Positions 52,430-62,600 of a stretch of 64,000 nt of DNA are shown here, in pieces. The notes under the pieces are model-generated. The model did not search any database, was not told where the DNA came from, and saw nothing but the letters and a program-made list of their open reading frames with translations. The DNA is from Tritrichomonas musculus (Eukaryota; Parabasalia; Tritrichomonadida; Tritrichomonadidae). The translations under genes were made by a program, and so were the position numbers. Numbering within the stretch: the first letter of the stretch is position 1; each line of letters begins with the position of its first letter. The stretch spans positions 4,712,001 to 4,776,000 of the forward strand of contig JAPFFF010000003.1 in the NCBI GenBank assembly GCA_039105265.1, in the 5' to 3' direction.

Positions 52430-53197
52430 TTATTCATCATCATCCACTGAATGTTCCTTTAAAACTCTTTGGCATATTTCAGTGACGATTGATTCGTCAA
52501 TAGGAACTGTTCTTTCAATTTGAAGAAACTGATTATCAATAGTGAACATAAGAGAATTGAGTGATAATAATAATGGCACGTACCTTTTCCATACAGTTAT
52601 AGAGGAAACTGTTTCTTCATTAGTTCTTTTCAAAATTGGGCCTCTGAAATCCATCGATGCTTCCTCATTAAGAATTTCGACTGCTTTATGTCTCCTTTCT
52701 GCGGCACTAATAGCATGCATAGATGCAATTGACTGTTTTTTAGCATTTGGATCTGGAGGAGGTTTAAGATCTGAAATTACTTCCGGGCTTACCTTTTCCC
52801 ATTTAACCATTCTATTTGTTAAGTCATTATTTAAAGTAATGGCTAAAACAACAATTTCAGTCTTACCATGAAGTGCTGCATAAAAGCATCCTATTCCATA
52901 AAGGAACTTGTGTTCATCATCTATATCAGAGAAATAGATGACATTTTGGTTTACATCCAGCAGTTTGCATGTTGCTTTAATGAAGGTTGAAAAAGTTTTA
53001 TAATCAATCAAAGACTGAGGTTGAACAACAACAGGCTCACTTTTTCCAAGAGAAGTAGGAATTCGAACAGCTGAGAGCTTTTTGAGTACTGCTCTCGCTG
53101 CAACAACGGTGACATTCATAACAACCGGCCCTGTAGGAGCTTGACACATTGGAATATTCCATGGTGTACAGAATACGTTGGTAACTTGTTCATTCAT
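52430..53197 (-). CDS. Host protein of unknown function, 255 residues
   Basis: The start is a true ATG at 53197, 8 bases after an Inr-like element. Base composition and codon use are more balanced than in the transposons, as expected for an expressed host gene. The chain is soluble, with a moderately hydrophobic N-terminal half (VMNVTVVAARAVLKKL, then FLYGIGCFYAALHGKTEIVV), a Lys/Pro-rich middle (KPPPDPNAKKQ) and an acidic end (SVDDDE). No domain was recognised. It lies between two transposon segments, flanked by long A runs on the plus strand (52408-52422, 53221-53243), which are poly-T relative to the gene and so not a retrocopy tail. Confidence 0.8.
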   Translation of the reverse strand: MNEQVTNVFCTPWNIPMCQAPTGPVVMNVTVVAARAVLKKLSAVRIPTSLGKSEPVVVQPQSLIDYKTFSTFIKATCKLLDVNQNVIYFSDIDDEHKFLYGIGCFYAALHGKTEIVVLAITLNNDLTNRMVKWEKVSPEVISDLKPPPDPNAKKQSIASMHAISAAERRHKAVEILNEEASMDFRGPILKRTNEETVSSITVWKRYVPLLLSLNSLMFTIDNQFLQIERTVPIDESIVTEICQRVLKEHSVDDDE

Positions 53198-53200
53198 TGT

Positions 53201-53207
53201 GAAGTGA
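53201..53207 (-). promoter_or_regulatory. Initiator (Inr)-like core promoter element
   Basis: The minus strand reads TCACTTC, an exact fit to the first seven positions of the trichomonad Inr consensus (TCAYTWYTCATTA), with the presumed +1 A at 53205, eight bases before the ATG. Very short 5' leaders are normal in trichomonads. Confidence 0.6.
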
Positions 53208-53441
53208 TTATATGATTTTTAAAAAAAAAAAAAAAAAAAAAAACGGAAAAATCAATTGAAAATGGAAACTTTATAGCTTTTTGAATGCAAAATTCGTTTA
53301 TTTCAATGCATTTAGATTAATTTTCAAGTTTGAAATAATGAGATCATAAAATTAATATAAAAAAAATATTGATAAAATTAAACTAATAGAAAATATGAAA
53401 ATTATTTGTTCTTATATTAAAATTATAAAAATAAACAGGCA

Positions 53442-53479
<38 letters not shown>

Positions 53480-53481
<2 letters not shown>

Positions 53482-54298
53482 TAAATCTTTATTTTTGAAC
53501 TTTTTGGATTTTTTACTCTCAATTTTTTTGAATGCTTATTTGTCATAATATCTTTATAATTATACTATTTAAGAAGTAAGTATTCGAGGTTTTTATACCA
53601 ATAAACACCATTTCACAGCATTACAGGCATTATATGTTCAATAAAGAAGAAGAAAAATAAACTTCTATTTGCAATTTCCAATTTTTATTAAAATCGTAGT
53701 CTAAATTTCCCTTATTTCCTGCTTTTAAGAGCATAATGCTGGTATTACCGATCCAATAAAAAAAATTGAGAGCAAAAGATGAAAAAGAAACCAATATTTA
53801 GCTTCAAATTTTGAAGATATATATATGATCACAATTCTCACAAAAAGAACACAAATACGTCCAATGCGCTTTCACTCTTAGCTAATAAACCTAATTATTG
53901 TATTTTATCACAAAATTGGTGCAAAGCGATCTATTTATTTACTCATTAAACACAAATAATTGCTTTTCTTATTCAATGCATATACTCATAGTTTATACTA
54001 GATGAAATACTGCATATTTTAATGCATCTAAATTTTCTCACCCAAAGAAATGCTAATTATTATTTCATGATTTTTTTTTCTCAACAGAAAAATCTTAATA
54101 AATTCTATTTATGTATATTAAAATATTTATAGTTTCTTCTTTTAGTATTTTATTTACTTATTTTCATGCTTTTTTGCTTTTTTAAAAAAATCCAAATTGA
54201 GAGGAAAAAATCTAAAAAGTTCAACTATTTGTGAACAAATATACAAAGAAAAAAATTGAGGGGAAAAAATCTAAAAAGTTCAAAAAAAAATATTTACC
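53480..54298. mobile_element. 819-bp MITE, copy 2
   Basis: Same length, termini and orientation as 6951-7769, with roughly twenty differences (about 97-98% identity by eye). It is inserted in a long A run, so the flanking 8-bp duplication is AAAAAAAA on both sides. Confidence 0.9.
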
Positions 54299-54406
54299 AA
54301 AAAAAATACAAGAATTGAATACTTTGTATTAATACAAAAATACTGTATTTTTTTTGTATTAAAAGTGAATTGAGTGATTCAAAAAGTTAAAAATTTAATT
54401 ATTTTT

Positions 54407-55256
54407 TCAATACTCATAAATGAAAGTTTCTCCGGTATTTTCATCTACCACATAATGAAGTTGTGTTCTGTATTGTTTGTGGATTTCCTTTATGTCATGC
54501 CACTTTCCATTGAGGCTCTCTCCATTAGTTTCTTTATATATATAGCAACGAGCCCAAAATGATGAGTAATAACTATGGAGCTTTTCGTTTGGGATATTAT
54601 CCCAGATAATTGCTATTGCATTAAAAAGTTCTTCTTTTGATTTAAAATGGTGTCCAGCCAATTTTTTTTTGATATAAGCCCAGACTTGTTCTATAGGGGA
54701 CAAGTCTGGGCTTTTGGGTGGCCAAGGTAAGTATTCTGGTATGATTTTGCTGAGGAAACCTTGAGTATATTTGGACCTATGTGATGGCGCGTTGTCTTGT
54801 TGCCACACATAGGACCGACCAAATATCTTTTCAATTTCCTCGAAAACATGATTGTCGAGTAGGCATTTCATATAAGTCTGAGAATTAACATTTTTATCGA
54901 AAAAGAAGAGCGGTGTACGAAAACCTCTAGGGCCAATTCCCCCAGATCATCAAAGAAAGAGGACGCTGATCCTTAATATAGAATGATTCTGGGGGGTGAT
55001 GGCCCCATTCCCTCCAAATGCCTCCTTTATTCAAATCTTCACAGACGGTGGATTCGTCTGTGAAGATTATTGGAGGTAGTTGTGAGTATTGGTATGACAA
55101 AATGATATCGCACATTGAAAGCCTGTTATTTTTGTGAGATTGGTCGAGGGGTGCTACTGGGGTCATCCTATAATACTTAATTTTATTATCGTTTAATACT
55201 GTCTTGGCTGTTGGTTTTGATACATTGTTTTCTTCTGCCACATCTCTAAGAGTTTA
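54407..55256 (-). pseudogene. Tc1-type (DD34E) transposase, N-terminally truncated and frameshifted
   Basis: The upstream piece (55256-54927) reads TLRDVAEENNVSKPTAK and IFTDESTV, the first catalytic Asp, then MIWG. A frameshift in a G run near 54945 moves the frame to one that continues as GPRGFRTPLFFFDKNVN and QQDNAPSHRSK (second Asp). It then reaches WPPKSPDLSPIEQVWAYIKK (Glu), and ends at 54407. The spacing of the last two catalytic residues is 34. The N-terminal DNA-binding domain is missing: an in-frame TAA lies just before the first visible codon. This is a dead copy. Confidence 0.85.
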
Positions 55257-55500
55257 AAGTTTATCTTGTTAAAAAACTAAAATTAGATTATTTCTTCCTG
55301 TTAAAGTTTAAAGTATTATTATATTAATTATTAATAAACATTTATTACTAATTAAAAACTTTTGGGAAAAAAATTTTGTATATTTTATAAAAAAATAAAA
55401 AACGAGAATTAAAAACCTAGATCAACATACTCAAAAAATTGAATAAAAATATTCAAAAAAATTATGGTATAGAAAAAGTTAAACTTTTTATTTAAAATTA
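55257..55500. other. AT-rich spacer between two dead Tc1 copies
   Basis: No structure beyond A/T runs was seen. Confidence 0.4.
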
Positions 55501-56574
55501 TTAAGCTGGAACTTCAATTTCACCAAAACCATTTACAAAAATTAGTTTTGTTCGATAGAGATCGTGCATTAATCGAACAACTTTCCAATGACCATTTAAA
55601 CTGTTGCCACCAATTTTGTAACAAATTTGACAACTGGCTAAAAAACTGCTGTAAAAATTATGTATGATATTGTTTGGAATTGAATTCCATTGTAATTCAA
55701 TTTCATGAAAATATTCATCTTCTGATTTGTATAATTTATAATTAACCTTGTTTTTCAAATAATTCCAGACCTGCGCTATAGGAGAGAGGTCTGGAGATTT
55801 AGGAGGACACTTGAGCTTTGAAGGTACTGCTTTATTTATTATAAATTGTGCTAGATCTGCACTGTGAGAACTTGCATTGTCTTCTTCCCAAATCCAATTT
55901 CTGTTGAATTATTGATTGAGATCATTGAAAATATTATTTTTTAATAAAGTTAAACAATAAGAGTAACTGTTAACATTGGTCTTAAAATGATTTATTTTTG
56001 ATCGACACCCACGGGGGCCAATTGCCCCCAAATCATGACCGATAATGGTTTCTGGTCTTTTGGATAAAATGAACCAGGAGGATATTCTCCTGGTTTTCTC
56101 CATATTCCGTTGTTTATAATGTTTTCAAAAGTACTTTCGTCTGAAAATATAATTATTGGCATGGAATTCTAACTTTTTGAAATAAATTGAAATGTAAAAT
56201 TGCATCTGGCTGTTTTATGTTCAGCAGTGAGAGGCGCTAACGGTGACTTTTTGAAAAATTTTAATTTATTTTGCTTAAAAATTGATTTCACGCTAGAATG
56301 TGATATTTTGAAATCAAAAGCTACTTTTCTGAGAGTTTGATCTGGCTTTTCATTAATTGATGACATAACTTCATTTTTTTTTATTTTGGTCTATGGTTAT
56401 TGGCCTTCCAATTGTTAAATTAATTGTGTGGTATTTACTATATGATAAATAAAACGACTGGCAAGTATTCGGATGTTTCCCTACTATTTCTCCTATTAAC
56501 TTCCACTGTCTTCCATATTCATCAACAAGCTCAATGATTCTAATTTTTTCTTCTTCTGTTAATTTTCTCGTCAT
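55501..56574 (-). pseudogene. Tc1-type transposase broken in several places
   Basis: Four frame pieces of one gene lie in order on the minus strand. First is a helix-turn-helix start at the ATG at 56574 (TRKLTEEEKIRIIELVDEYG). A second helix-turn-helix follows (DQTLRKVAFDFKISHSSVKS). Next comes a core piece with IIGHDLGAIGPRGCRSK, then after further decayed core sequence (the plus-strand inverse of PPKSPDLSPIAQVW-like text at ~55765-55800) the tail HNFYSSFLASCQICYKIGG to the stop at 55501. At least three frameshifts or stops separate them. It differs from the 54407 copy in sequence, so it is an independent, older insertion. Confidence 0.8.
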
Positions 56575-56756
56575 TATATATGTGTGGGTAGACGATCAAA
56601 ATTCGTTAAATTATTTAAAATTTTTATTTATGAAATAATTTTTTTTATTTTATTTTTATATATATAATAATATAAAAAAGCATTTAATTAATAAAAGTTG
56701 ACCAAATTAAGATTTATAATTTTTCAATAGTTATATAAATATTGAAAGAAATTTAA

Positions 56757-57100
56757 AATCATTTAATATCTTGTTATAGAGCTCCGAATTTATATTAAAT
56801 AAATAAAATTATAATAGTGATAAATTACATTATATTTATATTTATATTGGGAATGAACTTTTAATCAGTAGTTTTTTAAAAAAAGTTCTGAGAAGTTTCT
56901 TTTTTTTATCATAAAATTTTAGCAATTCCAAATATTTGAAAATGAAAAAACGATAAATAAGAATCTTTAATATCTTGTTATAGAGCTCCGAATTTATATT
57001 AAATAAATAAAAATATAATAGTGATAAATTACATTATATTTATATTTATATTTATATTGGGAATGAACTTTTAATCAGCAGTTTTTTTAAAAAAATGCAT
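56757..57100. repeat. ~125-bp direct repeat, two copies 209 bp apart
   Basis: The segment starting TTTAATATCTTGTTATAGAG and ending GAATGAACTTTTAATCAG occurs at about 56762-56874 and 56967-57080. The copies differ by a TTTATA unit and two or three bases. It probably arose by a local duplication. Confidence 0.85.
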
Positions 57101-57183
57101 ACAAGCTATTTTGTCACTTTTTATTATTTTATAAAATAAAAATAAGTGAATTCTTGAAAGAAAACTCAGATATCATAATATAT

Positions 57184-57543
57184 ATGCATTCTCGAGAACT
57201 TGTCGAATCTTCTTTAATGGAATTCTTGAAAAATTCAGATGATCTTGAAGAAAATTAGGAAAATTTAATTCGCATTTTTAATGATTACAAAATTGATGAA
57301 AATTCGCAAGATTTAAAAGATGTCTTAAATATAATTATTTCTTTTTCAAATAATTATCCTAGAAATCTACTATTTTTTTCAAAGATTGAAAAAATTATAT
57401 TATTTTTTAAGCCAAAAATTATGAAATTCTGGTCAAATATTGAAAAATTCCATATTTTTAGAACCAACAAACGAATTCTTTTATTTGCGCTCAACGAAAA
57501 AATTGTTACACTTGACCAAAAGATATTGAATTGTTTATTTTAG
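57184..57543 (+). pseudogene. N-terminal fragment of a trichomonad ankyrin/DUF3447-family protein
   Basis: The ATG at 57184 opens MHSRELVESSLMEFLKNSDD. After one in-frame TAG at 57256-57258 the same frame continues as ENLIRIFNDYKIDEN, then FFSKIEKIILFF and FRTNKRILLFALNEKIV, and stops at 57541-57543. The pattern (leading acidic helices, then phxxSKIEKIIxFF and xxNKRILLFxxxEKI) is the standard N-terminus of the large trichomonad ankyrin-repeat protein family. No ankyrin repeats follow, so the gene is both interrupted and truncated. It appears to be a degraded family member left beside the uridine phosphorylase gene. Confidence 0.65.
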
Positions 57544-57846
57544 CTCCAAAAAATAAACATAATTCTTAACATTTATATTTTTTCTAATATAATATATTTA
57601 TATATTTTTATTTATATTAAATAATTTATAAATATAAATAGTTCTAAAAGATAAAAATATTTCATTATTAAATTTTTTATATTCAAATATTTCAATGATC
57701 TTATTCAAAAAATAAAAAACGATCATTTCTCATTTAAAAATAAAATCGTTGATATATCACTTATTGCCCATTAAAATATTCTGGTATTTATAAAATAATC
57801 CAATTAACTCTTAATTAATATAATATATGAATATATAAATAAATGA

Positions 57847-58440
57847 CGGAAGAGAATCCAGTACCCATTCATATGTCATTATAAAAATATCGAGTTAAAT
57901 TTCAATTCAATTTTTTTCACATCACTTGTCAGTAGTTGTAATCAATCTGAAGCTCAATTTCCTGATAATGCAAAGATAAATGTTAAAAATGTTATTGAGT
58001 TGACATCGAATGAAAACGAGAAGAACAAAAAATTTGTTCAAAATGAAAACGGCTTTATTGAATTAACTGGTGCTTTTAAATATGAACTTGTATGTACATG
58101 TGAACACGTATTGCTCAATTCAATCAACTTTTCTCCTACAGTTTATACTAATCCATTTCGTTATATTAAGTCACTTTCAAAAAATATTGTTCTTGGAAGT
58201 TTTCAGATTTGTGAAAAAGTTACTTATTTTATTTTAATGATTCTCAAAAGTAATATATTTTTGAGTATTCCAGTTGATATCATCGTAGCAGCAGCAACAG
58301 AGGCAGCTTACATTTGCTCAGATATTTGCAAGCGCTCAAAGAAAGATAAAATGTCGCCTAAAGTCGAAGAATGGATTAAAGCAAGCAAAAGTCAGAACTT
58401 TCCAGCATTCGAAAACGCAATTTCAATTTGTTGCTCCTGA
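57847..58440 (+). other. Open frame without a start codon; possible exon or gene remnant
   Basis: The frame is open for 198 codons from 57847 to the TGA at 58438, but the first ATG in it lies deep inside (near 58240). The last ~145 codons look coding (FVQNENGFIELTGAFKYEL, then CTCEHVLLNS, then IPVDIIVAAATEAAYICSDI). An out-of-frame ATG at 57843 (MTEENPVPIHMSL) stops after 13 codons. No GTATGT...ACTAACACACAG intron of the trichomonad type was seen to link the two. It may be a gene with a lost start, a spliced gene with an unusual intron, or a start by an error in the sequence. Confidence 0.4.
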
Positions 58441-58646
58441 AACAATTATCTAGATTAGCAACAATCATCACAATTCTTGCTTTTGAATCTTTTTTGTGTG
58501 ATAGTTTTATATTATATATATTAATTATAAATAAATATATGTAAGTTTATATAGTTTTTTTTTTTATATAAATATTGATATATGCATCCATAAAAGTTAT
58601 ATAAGCAATAACAAAATAATGATATTCGCAATACATCGAAATATTT
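58441..58646. other. Short AT-rich spacer
   Basis: Convergent gap between the start-less frame and the phosphorylase gene. Nothing else was seen. Confidence 0.4.
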
Positions 58647-59486
58647 TTATTCGTTAGAAATAACCTTAAAAAGAACTTTTGCAGCTTTTTCTTCCATTTC
58701 ATATTTTTCATCATTAGTTAAAAATAAGCCATTTTTCCTCTCCGCCAAAGTGATACACACTGCTCCAACTTTTAATTGAGCTTCTGGAAAGTTTTGAGCC
58801 AAAAAAGCAAACACATAGGCCTCCATTTCAAAGTTTAGCACGTTATCATCTGTTTCCAGTATTTTCTGAATTAAATCTTGGTTATTATTATTAAATCTAT
58901 CATCAATTCTTCCTTGAGATCCATAAAATGTATCAGCTGAAAATGTTGATCCTGATACTGTTTTATATTCTGGTAAATCTTCATGAAATGTGCTTAAGAT
59001 TGAATTCATCAATTTTTGATCCATTTTATATGGCCTTTTAGAAATATGATATGGGAAATTAAGGTTTTCGTAGCTCTGAGTAACTCCATAAACTTTATCA
59101 GTGACTGCATAGCATGCTATTGAAACATCTGGTGAAAGTGATCCGCATGTTCCAAATCTGATGATCGTGATTGGTCCATCAACGATTGATCTAATTTGCA
59201 CCACCAGCAAATCGATCATAGCAAACCCCATTCCTGTAGCAATAACGGATATCGGAACTTTATTAAATTCTCCTGTATATATAACATAAATCATATTACT
59301 ATAAATCGTTTTGACAGTACCTTCATCAAAATATTTTTTTAATTTTGCAGCACGATTTGGATCACCAACTGAAATGATTCGATTAGCAATATCTCCTCGC
59401 TTGCAATTTAATGGTTGGATACGATTTTCTGAATCAAAAATTGCTTCACTTGGTTGCAACCAGGAAAAAGGCTTTTGTTTCAGCAT
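58647..59486 (-). CDS. Uridine phosphorylase-like nucleoside phosphorylase (PNP/UDP family)
   Basis: 279 residues from the ATG at 59486; the two codons before it are non-ATG. Family signatures appear in order: the phosphate loop IISVGDPNRAAKLK, VIATGMGFAMID, the IRFGTCGSL loop that binds ribose and phosphate, FSADTFYGSQGR (as SSDTFYPGQ in the bacterial uridine phosphorylase), and the nucleoside-binding LNFEMEAYVF. The SADTFY block and the NFEMEA motif favour uridine over purine nucleoside phosphorylase. The enzyme would split uridine with phosphate into uracil and ribose-1-phosphate in the cytosol, part of the pyrimidine salvage on which trichomonads depend. The gene follows the acidic-protein gene on the same strand after a 137-bp gap. 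Confidence 0.88.
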   Translation of the reverse strand: MLKQKPFSWLQPSEAIFDSENRIQPLNCKRGDIANRIISVGDPNRAAKLKKYFDEGTVKTIYSNMIYVIYTGEFNKVPISVIATGMGFAMIDLLVVQIRSIVDGPITIIRFGTCGSLSPDVSIACYAVTDKVYGVTQSYENLNFPYHISKRPYKMDQKLMNSILSTFHEDLPEYKTVSGSTFSADTFYGSQGRIDDRFNNNNQDLIQKILETDDNVLNFEMEAYVFAFLAQNFPEAQLKVGAVCITLAERKNGLFLTNDEKYEMEEKAAKVLFKVISNE

Positions 59487-59623
59487 CCACAAGATTGATT
59501 AATTCAATTTTCTTTTCAAAAAATTAAAAGAAAAAAATCTTTTTTCAATACAAATAAACGGGATTATTCTTTCAAATTACAAAAATTTTAAAACAAACAA
59601 ATTTTTAGATAAATATTATATTT

Positions 59624-62600
59624 CTAAATGTTTTCAACATTATTATTATTATCTTCCTCTTCATTCTCATCATCATCAGAAATATGCAAGTCTAATAAAT
59701 CTTGCATTCGTTTTTGAAGATCAACATCATCAATATTTTCATCCTCATCAAACTCAGCGTCATCATTATTATCACCATCGCCCAATAAAGAAAGGCCATG
59801 ATTAAGCCTTTTGATTAATGAATCATCAGAAATGTCCTCTTCTTCAACATTATCATTGAAATTCTCATCAATGTGGTGCTGCATTAATATTTGGTCTTTT
59901 GAATCAATATTTTGTATGGATTTTTTATCAAATAAATCAGATTCTTTTTCTGGAATATCTTCATCTGAATTATCAATAAATTTAGAATCTTTAAAACTTT
60001 GCAGTCTTTGAACAATTGCTTCTTCATTAAATTCTTCTTCTTCGTTTTTAATATTTTTGACTTGGGTTTTAGTATCAGTTATTTTAACTGTTTTGCTAAA
60101 ACTGTTTGTATCAATTTCTTCTTCTTCAACTTCTTCTTCTGAAAACATAGATTCATTTGGTTTATTATTAGTTTCTTGACTTGATCCTTTGTTTAAATCA
60201 GCTGATTTGATTTCTTCTTTAATTTCTTCGTTTGTGAATATTTGTTTTGCTCTATCTTTGTTTTTTGATATAAATAAATTATCCTCGAGAAAATCTTCTT
60301 GTTTTAAGAAATCTAAAACTGAAGATGATTCGTCAGAATAATTATAATCTTTGCTTTCAGAAATTTTATTTGAATCTGTAACTTTCTCAAGTGAAGTTTT
60401 ATTGTCTTCTTCGTAATCTTCTTCGATATCAGAGAGATTTTGTAAAATATTTGATTTTGGTATTTTTTTAAATGAATCTTCTTTCTGATCATTTGAAATA
60501 CTTTGAATATCATCACTATTTTTATATTGAGATGAAAGCTTTAGTAGTCTTTGAATTATTGGATCTTCTTCCTCATCATCGTCATTGTCAATAGAGTTAT
60601 TTTCATTATTTTCTTCTTCCTTTTCTGTTTTTTCTAGAGGCAATGCATTATACAAAATACCAGCTTTTTCGTTATTTACTTTTTGTGTGGATAAACTAAG
60701 ATCTTGATTTTGAATTTTATCCTTTACTGTAAATTCTTCTTTTCCTTTATGCAAAGCGGATTTAATTTCAGGATTTATTGATTCCTTATCAATTGGATTT
60801 CCATTCTCATCTTCATATTCATATTCATATTCAATTTCTTCTTCATCGTTATGTAAATACATAGTTTGATCAGGAACAATTACTAACTCTTTGGTATTGT
60901 TTGCTTTTGTTGATGAAAGAAGACTGTGATTCTCTGTTTTATCTTCATTATTTTCCTCTTCTTCTTCTTTGGCATATTTATGCTCATTACTATCCTGTTG
61001 AATAATTATTGAAGACTTAGCGTTACTTGCCTGTTCATGCGGAATTAGAATTTGATCTTTTACTTCATTTTCATATTCCTCTTCTTCATCTGTATGCAAA
61101 TGTATTTTGTTACTAGAAATGGCTGTATTTTGAATATCATTTTCTTGTAGAGATGGTGTGAAAATTTCTTTTTCACCATTTTCATGTAAGATTGTTTTAT
61201 TTTCAGAAATAGAGATTGGATCTTTGGAATTAATTGCATTGGAAGATGAAATATGATTTCCGCTTATTGTATCTTCTTCATATTCTTCTTCTTCATTCTC
61301 AAGCAAATTTGAATTCTTACCAGAAATTATAGCTGATTTTTCAATATTATTATTTTTATTTGAGGATGAAATAACAAAAGAATTATCACCTTCAAATTCC
61401 TCTGTATTTTGATTTAAAATGGTTTTATTAGCAATCATACTAACTGAATTTTTTGTTTTTATCGTATTTATAGATGAAATGACAATATGATTTTTTTCTT
61501 CATCATCATTTCTAGATAAGTTTGGTATATCTGAATGAATATCAACAAATCCCTTTGTATTAATTGTTTTTGTCGCAGAATTGATATCAGGAGTTTCATC
61601 CTCTTCTTCATCTTCTTCTTCATTTTTATACATATTTGTTTTATTATTAGGAATTTTGGATGATTTTTCGGTATTAACTGTTTTTGTTGATGAAATAGTA
61701 AATGAATTATCATCCTCATCACTTTGGTTATCACCAAATTGGTATTCTTGCTTTAAGAAATTTTGCTTAATTATTTCAAAATCGTTGATTTCATTTTTAT
61801 TGTTGATTGATGAAGATTGAACATTTTCTGAGCTATCTTTTTCTAATGAAGGCATCTTTTGGTCAACGTTGATTAGTAAATTAGAACCTGAGCCAGAATT
61901 ATTTGAAACATTGTTAGTATCAAGAAAATATGGGTCTATTGGTTCCTCTTCTTCTTCCTCTTCATTATTTAATTTTACTAAACTATTGATTATCACCTCT
62001 TCCTCTTCAGGGTTATTGTCTAAGATGTCTAATTTTGAGTTATCTGATTTTTCTGAAGTCACTGAAGACTGAGGTAATGTTGATGATTTATTCTTTTTCA
62101 GAGATAGAATTGCATTAGATTTAGAAACCTCATTACCGAGATTGAATTTTGAATCTTCCATCTCAAAGTTTTCTTCTTCCTTGATATCATTTATGATATT
62201 ACTGGGAGTCACATGATTCTCTTCTTCTTCATCTTCTTCTTCATTAAATATATTATTATTATTATTAAACTGAGATTGATAATCTATTTTTTTTTCATTA
62301 TCAGCATTGCTAGATTTGAGCTGTTTCTTTTCGTTATTATGAATAATTTCATTGTGTTGTAATTGCCTCGCATCGTTTTCAGCGTGGCAATCAAAGGTAT
62401 TATCATCATATTCAATCTTTCTCTTATAATCATTGGGCTTGTTCGGGTTTGATATTTCTTCATTAAACAAATTATTAACAATTTTGCTTTCTTTGGCTTT
62501 TGTAATAGATAAATCCCTCTTGAAGTTAAGTTCTTCTTCTTCTTCATATTCATATTCATTTATATTGTTGAATTTATCTTGATTTGTGTTTGCGCCATTA

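Noticed and set aside
52408-53243. Poly-A tracts around the 52430-53197 gene as evidence of a retrocopy
   Set aside because: The tracts are A on the plus strand while the gene is on the minus strand, so downstream of the gene they read as T; there is no A tail at its 3' end and no clear target duplication.
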